Of a DNA stretch of 50,000 nucleotides, positions 43,440 through 50,000 are shown piece by piece. Within the stretch, counting starts at the first letter, position 1. The number at the start of each line of letters is the position of its first letter. Below the pieces are notes generated by a model. That model was given only the letters and a program-made list of their open reading frames with translations. It searched no databases and had not been told where the DNA came from. The DNA comes from Cristatella mucedo (Eukaryota > Bryozoa > Phylactolaemata > Cristatellidae). The translations under genes were made by a program, and so were the position numbers. Location: NCBI GenBank assembly GCA_009760855.2, contig WPIO01000007.1:5832501-5882500 (forward strand). The letters run 5' to 3'.

Positions 43440-45645
43440 AAGGCATAGCTAAAACGACTAGAGTCAGATTTGCCCAAGAAACGGCGGGCGCTCCTTCTAA
43501 TGCCTGTTGCAGATAATAAAGGTGGAGAGTAAGAGAGATTTAAGGATCCCAAAAGTTGGTTTCCAGATCTTTGCAGTCAATTGGCAACGTCAAGGTCACA
43601 TTTAGTCGTATAAGCTAAATCGGATGCAGATTTTGAGCCCGTGCAGCTGTTTAAGAAGCGATTAACTCACATGCCGAAACAACTGCAAATAAAGATTTTA
43701 AAGTCATCAGGGAATGTCTTTATGGCACTGGGGAATTAGGTCTAGGCTAAGGTAGAATACGAACTAAGGTATGGTCTCGATAGGATTTGAAGTTGGTTAG
43801 AGGCGCGATTACGCGAATGAGACAGAAGAGCTGGCGGTATGATGCGAATATTGACTTGGAGTTATTTCCAGCAGATAGGCCAGAGCAAGAGAACGAAAGG
43901 ATGTAAAAGTGAAAGGCAAAAAAATTGAACTCTATGTGCTGCTTACTGCGGAGACTGCGCCGGTCAGAGAGAAAGGCTTAATGTCACAGTTGCGACCTTC
44001 ACGACAGACAAACCTATTCGCAGAGTTTTGCACCAACTGCATGCGTCTGATTGCACGGCCAAGAAGACGTGCAACTCGGGAATTATTAAAATCTAGTTGG
44101 GAAGTCACAAATGCATAGACCAGCGTGGATGCGGTATCCTTACCTAAGCTTGACCAAAATTTTTGGAATTATTACGAAGTAGCTGACAGCATGCAGACTA
44201 GAGAGCAGCCCTGATGTGGTCATTCAATGAAAGAATTTTGGAACAGGGAACCGAAAAATTCGTAATTCGAAGGGGCTATATCAGACATACTGGCTAAGTT
44301 CATTTTGAGGGATAGGTTTTCTAATTTCTGAGTAAGACTAAGTTTGCCCATAGGTAGTAAGTCGATTCAACCTTCATCCAGTTTTAGAAAGTTCGTTGCC
44401 ATTTAAATGTCTAGGGAGTGGTGAGAGTTTTACATGCTGGAAGACGGGGAGGGATCAAAGCACAGGCACAGCTGACATCTGCCGAAAAATGAAAGCCCGG
44501 ATTGTGCTTTTCGGTTAGTTGAGCACGAGGGAGATATAAATTGTTTATAGCACTCAAATTCGAACAGATCGCTGGGGTACCCCACGCTTAGAAGTGCTGC
44601 AGATGACCTGGGGCTCTGTACATCTAAGCTCTGAAATCTCCAACAGAAATAGTACCTAAACCATTGCCGAGTAGTGCCGGCGACGCTCAAGCAAGCTAAC
44701 AGGCACACAAGAAGTACTCGGTGATTTATTATATTAAAAACGGCTGCGAGATATAGCATAACTGGCCGAGCGATCTAGCATAACTGGCCGAGAGATCCAG
44801 CATAACTGGCCGAGAGATCCAGCATAACTGGCCGAGAGATCCACCATAGCTGGCCGGGAGATCCAGCACAACAGATCGGGATACTCTACCTTAGTAATTC
44901 TTGAGAAGTTCTTCACACATTCTCAGCAGTGCTGACTGTGTGGAATGATTATCTCTAAAAACTGACAATAAATTACTCGCTAGGTTTAAATTTGTCCCTC
45001 AGGAGTTAGCTGGTCTGCCACTAATTATTTCATTCACTTCAGTGTCATTAATTGGAACATATATAGGGAGACTAAATGTGTTTGCTCAGGTTCTCCTGGC
45101 TTAGAGTAGACGTCTTATTGAGTGACTAACAATGACTTTTATGAAAGATGCAGGGTCATGACCCAAGGCTAAGGACATGTTTATTTGTTACTTATGCAGG
45201 GCAGAAGAAACTCAATGCACTTCAGAAGAAGAACGGTAGCCTGGGATCTCTCCTGATAGGAATATTTTTAGAGTGGGAGATTAACTTCGAAATTATATTA
45301 ATAGTGGCAAGCTTGAAAGCGGGCATTGAAGTAGAGCAAGGAACGGGGTTGGAGAGTTCAGCGGGGATGGTGTCACTTATGCGCTTTAGTAGCGCCTGAA
45401 CTGAAATCCTTCGCACAAGCACAGCACACTTAACGGTGCAAGTCATTGCAGAAGTGTGACCGATACTCGTGATGCTAGTGCCTCGAAACACAGCTAAAGA
45501 GTCCTTAAATAATCCGCCGATACAAGCAGATATGGCAACGATAGCAGATCGCGCCATCGAACTCCCAAACATTAATAAAAAGTCAACGTCCTTTACGCTG
45601 AGTGGTAAATTACAAAGAGAGGCAAATGTACCTAGATGCAACCGT
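43440..45645 (-). mobile_element. Degraded LINE-A copy (RT), antisense
   Basis: The C-terminal part is readable around 43880-44110 (antisense of TLRPFS-like and LPVK words). The palm is at 44759-44430: AAVFNIINHRVLL, SVAGTTRQWFRYYF, QSLDVQSP, then LCLCFDPSPSSS. A possible RT start, ISKLISHSKNIPIRRDPRLP, is near 45240. A 22-bp tandem repeat interrupts it. Borders are uncertain; the first part (to about 43700) is the remnant shared with copies A and B. Confidence 0.6.
44757..44890. repeat. 22-bp minisatellite inside a LINE copy
   Basis: Six units of ATAACTGGCCGAGAGATCCA plus GC, the first and the last two diverged. Confidence 0.9.
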
Positions 45646-46246
45646 AAATAGCATACAATTTCATTCGAAACCCGATTTAAGCTGAACTAGCCCATGCTTA
45701 CGACAACCATCATGCTTTTTAAATTATGGGTGATGATATTACTGGTTCTTAATCATTAGAATTCCGTAACTTCTGGAAGTCTTAAGCACTGTTATAATCT
45801 TACCAATTTAGCTTGCCCTCTGTTCAATACCACTGCCTGAAATTAAGGCAGTCGTCGGTCAGAAAAAATATTAAAAGAAATCTAACGTGATCGTATATAG
45901 TAAGTGTCGGCTTCGCCTCCTCTTCAGGCTATAACACTAATTGCTTTGAAGAATTTCTTACGCCTGCTTCATAGCTGTTGCTGTAGCCGCCTCTTCTTCT
46001 TTTTCATGACCGACCGTCGTCACAGCATCGAACTGGGCTCCAGTGCATCTTCTAAATCCTTGGCTGTCCTGACATCTAGAGGTTATTAGAATTTCACTTA
46101 GCTATAGACATGGCGAACGCCAATAGCTTAAGCCGATCTCAAAAGATACTGAACAAATCCCATAACTGGAATGTGACAAGCCCACTGTAAGGCAATCAGA
46201 GCATGCCTCCATGCATAGTTGCACAAGTGATTGCGACTGCGATTTA
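45646..46246. other. No gene recognised
   Basis: Unique AT-rich sequence between two antisense LINE copies. Confidence 0.35.
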
Positions 46247-48700
46247 TTATAATAATAATAATACACTTGATAAAGTGCTCTCAGAGAACTCAATCTCTTT
46301 CTAGGCGCTTAACATTCGCTGCAAAGGAAACCCGATCGAATGGTGGGTGAGTGGTATCGTGCTTGATAAACAACATAAATAACATGGTTTGGGGTGATAT
46401 GCACAGGGTCAGAATGCAAGTGTGATTAGTGACAGCATGCACAGTGTCAGCACGCATAAGCATATAAAGATAGAATCACAGGGACCCACTAAACGATGTA
46501 ATAAATAGATGCGTTTTTAAAGTTCTTTTTAAATGTGGTCAAATCAGGAGTGGTCGTGACGCGATTCGGGGGAGTTCCAGGCTTTGAGACCACAAGAACT
46601 AAATGCACGATCTTCAAAGGATTTGAGGTTTGTACGAGGTATTGGTAAACAGTTGGTTTCCACAAAGCTGGTGGTACGATGCTTGGCCTGGCGGGAGAGT
46701 ACATCTGATGGCTAGGCAGGAGCCAAATAATGAAGTAATCAAAAAGTGAGCGACAGAACCTTGAAGTTGATCCGTTGGTTGACTGGTAGCCAATGCAGGT
46801 CGGCGAGAAGTGGTGGGATGTGGCAACTGCGACACTCACTACAGACAAGCCTAGCAGCAGAGTTTTGCACCAGCTGCAATCGCCTGATCGCACATGCTGG
46901 TAGGCCAGTAAGCAGTGAGTAGCAGAAGTCAAGACGGGATGTCACACATGCATGAACCAACTTAGAAGTGGTATCCCTGTCTTTACAAGCCCGAATCGTA
47001 GCAATGTTATGTAGCTGAAAGTAGGGAGACTTGATTTTGTAGCTGATGCGGTTGTCTGATGAAAGGTCACTACGAAACATGACACCCTGATTTCTCCAGA
47101 TTCAACAGGAGATAGGCTGGTAGAGCCAATTTTGAGAGCTAGCCTTTCCAATTTCTGAATCACACTTTGTTCACCCATAACTAGTAAGTTAGTTTAATCA
47201 TCATTCAGTTTAAGAAAGCTTGCTGCCATCCATGTGCAATGCTGGCTCTGTGGAGTAATTAGCTCTAAAGCCAGACTGGAACTTGCTAGCAAGGCTTAAA
47301 GTTTCGATATATGAGTCCAGCTGGTCTGCTACGACTCGCGTCTTTGATAGGAATGGTAAAAGGGAGACTGGGTGGTAGTTGCTCAAGTTCTCTTGGTCAA
47401 GTGTCGCTTTCTTGAGTAGTGGCCTGACTACAGCTTTTTGAAAGATGCTAGTACATGACCTGAGGCTAATGGCATATAAACGATAGTTACGCATGGCAGC
47501 AGCAGATCGATGCAACGTAGGAGGAAGGACAGTGGGAATAGGGTCCAAAGGACTTGTTGTCTTCTTTGATTGGGATATGAACTTCTGGACCATATCACTA
47601 GTGACCTGCTTGAATGCAGACAGTCATAGGCCGTCTGAACGAAGACGCAAAGTACGCTTTGTTATAGGTGCAAACTTGATGAGCGTGTCAGCTAGTACAG
47701 CGCTGCAGCTATCTACCAATGATGATTGATTGGAGGGGGACTGAGCAGCGAGAGAGGCGAGGCAGATTTTCTCGCACGGACAGCATCGATGTCAAGGGTC
47801 TCGAGGTTTTGCGATTCACATGTGATTTTAGAGGAGCATGACACACATTGTAGACTGAATGAGATCTGCAAGCGGTCAGATAAGCAGGATTTGGTAATAA
47901 CTGGCGATGACAAAGTCCAATTGGCTGAGAAAATTTGGTCAAGTGTGTGACCCTCGATGTGAGTAGGGTCATGCACATAAGCCACAAGAAACAATGAGTC
48001 AGTCAATATACGAAATTCAGTTCTGAAGGCGTCGGATAAGTTGTTAGTGAATGTTGAAATCACCCATAATGACAAAGGATCAATTTCTTGCACTCAGAAT
48101 CAAAAATACATCGGAGAAATCTGAGATAAAGGAGAATTTGGTACCTGGTGGTCGGTAGACTAATACTTACACCATCGGTAGCTTGTTTTCGGTTGTCAAG
48201 ACAATCGATTCAAAAGACTGCTTCGAAGGTACTTAAAATGGTTTGAAGTTGAATTTCGAGCGGGCGATAACAGCAACTCCACCTCCAGTTTTAATTGATC
48301 TAGGGGTGTGAAAGAATGAGAAACCAGTCGGGTAGCATCTTTATTTGTCGGACAGTTTACCGATTTTAGCCAAGTTGCAGTCAAATCGAGCAGGTCGAGA
48401 CCATTTTCAGAAAAAAAGTTGCTTATTACCAGAGGTTTATTGCAAATTGAGCGAGGATTCCAAAGGCAAGCGTTAAGTCGGGCCGATGGAGTTACAACAG
48501 GCCTGATGACCACCAAGTTAGAGAGATTCGCAGTAACAGTCGAATTTGGGAGAGCGTGCTGAGCGGTTCGAGACAATGCTAGGAATACCATGCGAGTGGG
48601 TGGGTAACTCAGCTCGAAATTTCCGCCCAACGAGCGACGTCTGAGCTGGCGGTTCCGGCCACCGAGGCGGCTCCGGGGTGCTTTTCTTTTGTTAATGCAT
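46247..48700 (-). mobile_element. LINE-A with endonuclease and RT, palm region deleted
   Basis: From the 3' end: (TAA)n at 46250-46263, hairpin (46272-46311), RT C-terminus (LDFCYSLLTGLPACAIRRLQ, LPVNQRINFKVLSLTF), then SVIQKLERLALKIGS. Near 47232 the frame jumps straight to [41 protein letters not shown] (RT start), then the endonuclease: LETLDIDAVRAR, THIEGHTLDQIF and LNACLWNPRSICNKPLVISN (48480 region). The catalytic palm with Y-x-D-D is missing. The 5' end is not clear beyond about 48700. Confidence 0.9.
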
Positions 48701-50000
48701 AGTTCACGAATCTAAGAAACAGCATTAATATCTAGGAATGCATTAGATCTGCGATGACGAAGCGATAACAGCTGCTGACGATAATAACTAACATGCAGGT
48801 TACTAGCCGCCGGCGTAGCTAAGGCAGCCGCCAGCGTGGGAGACCCAGCAGCCCGAAGCGATAAGCATTTAGACATCTCTTAACTTCCTCCAGCTTACAG
48901 TGCTAACAGTCACACACACAGACGGACGGCAAATTATCTAAAATTAAATTACAGCAGAATCGACCCAGTGATATAGGAGAACCGAATGTCACTGCCTAAC
49001 AATTGAAACCGGCTAGGCCAGAATTCCCCTTAGAAGTCCAGCACTAGACATCTATTATTTTTCTACAAAAAAGATCCCCTCCCCTCCTCCAACGGCCTCC
49101 CCAGCTTCACAGTCAAGGCCTCCTAAATCAAAGCTGTACAATATAGCTGCCAGTGGCATACCGAATCTGAGGCTGATTTGAGCTCTAGGTCGGGCAGCCG
49201 TGGGTGGATGCACATCTTTCAGAATACAACGAGTACTAACTATGCAATTGCAGATAAGATGGAGAAAAAACGAACCCCAAAATTGCATCCTTCGGAAAAT
49301 TGCAGACTTCTTTAAATAATCAGAGCACCCTTGTGTCCCTTGGTTTTACGTTGTTGAATTGACAATAGAGAAATTCTGTTAAGTTTTAAGCAATATTAGT
49401 CTTACTCTGCATATGAGAATACTCCGCATATAAGAATGTCTATTCATCCGCTCGCGCGTATTCGAATAAACGTAGTCGACTATACGTAGTGGGGTGTACA
49501 TATTGAAACCGCGGTGCGTACTACACCGGCCGGACCAAGGCGGATAATTATTATTTGCGATGAGATATGTTGCGGCCGAGGCCATATAAAAAGCCAGCGC
49601 CCTGAGATAGGCGGGTGTTTGTGATTCGAGACTCAGCGATAGCACGGTACCTGAGTTGAGCTCTTGGCCGGAGAGCCATTGGTGCACGCCAAGGCCGCTG
49701 GTTATCGCCAGTAACCGTCCGCTGCTGTCAAATAGACTTGTCTACATTTTGGATACGGCTCGATATGCTGTGTATATATATATGTATACATAAGCGCTCT
49801 TCGTCTCTACCCCGCCCCTGCTACTGTCAGCATACTTTCTCGAATTGGTACAGCATCTACTAGCATCTAGCCGTGCTACAAGATTCAGTCATCGCCAGTA
49901 CTCGTCATGCGTTGGCTGAGACTAGCACCACTACGAGCGCTGAGTTTTCGGCCTCGTTCTGCTGTACAGAACCGCATGCCCAGCCCGGCGCAGCCCGGTG
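48701..50000. other. No gene recognised
   Basis: Possible 5' untranslated part of the LINE-A copy up to about 48900, then unique sequence with a short (TA)n at 49769-49782. No exon, RNA gene or repeat I can name. Confidence 0.35.

Overview
The window is from an animal (metazoan) nuclear genome. It has a split gene with GT-AG introns, many decayed non-LTR retrotransposons of the L2/CR1 type, tRNA-derived SINEs and long microsatellites. No bacterial-style operons are present. The species cannot be fixed from the sequence; an invertebrate is likely because the protein is only moderately like vertebrate relatives.

The central gene lies on the + strand at 17301-33249. Joining seven exons with consensus splice sites and matching phases gives an open frame of 504 codons plus a stop. 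The product has a FERM domain followed by a C-terminal C3HC4 RING, the architecture of the MYLIP/IDOL (fly Dnr1) E3 ubiquitin ligases. The family was recognised from remembered conserved blocks ([19 protein letters not shown], the F3 segment ending VYRS--ER--FY, and the RING), not from a database search. Its 5' region has a CCAAT box and a short upstream ORF that stops one base before the start codon.

Pieces of related copies flank it. An exon-5-like end with its donor is at 1-73. An exon-1 copy is at 40437-40577 and a damaged exon-2 copy at 40917-41120. A second damaged exon-2 copy is at 43006-43206. The non-coding flanks are duplicated too (about 1840-2120 with 38245-38640, and about 3115-3330 with 40128-40340). 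An old antisense LINE fragment follows each exon-2 copy. The locus therefore looks like a decayed cluster of segmental duplicates with one apparently intact member.

The rest is mostly repeats. LINE-A has an APE-type endonuclease, a YVDD-type reverse transcriptase, a 3'-terminal hairpin and a (TTA)n tail; it is present in more than a dozen fragments on both strands. LINE-B has a YADD reverse transcriptase and a TACATTACA-like tail. Its best copy, nearly complete but frameshifted, is antisense in intron 2 (about 21440-24745) and carries a nested SINE. A GC-rich minisatellite cluster (about 14060-16930), with a 23-bp unit and a 150-bp higher-order repeat, sits just upstream of the gene. Long (TC/GA)n, (TA)n, (CA)n and GATA-type microsatellites are scattered through introns and flanks.
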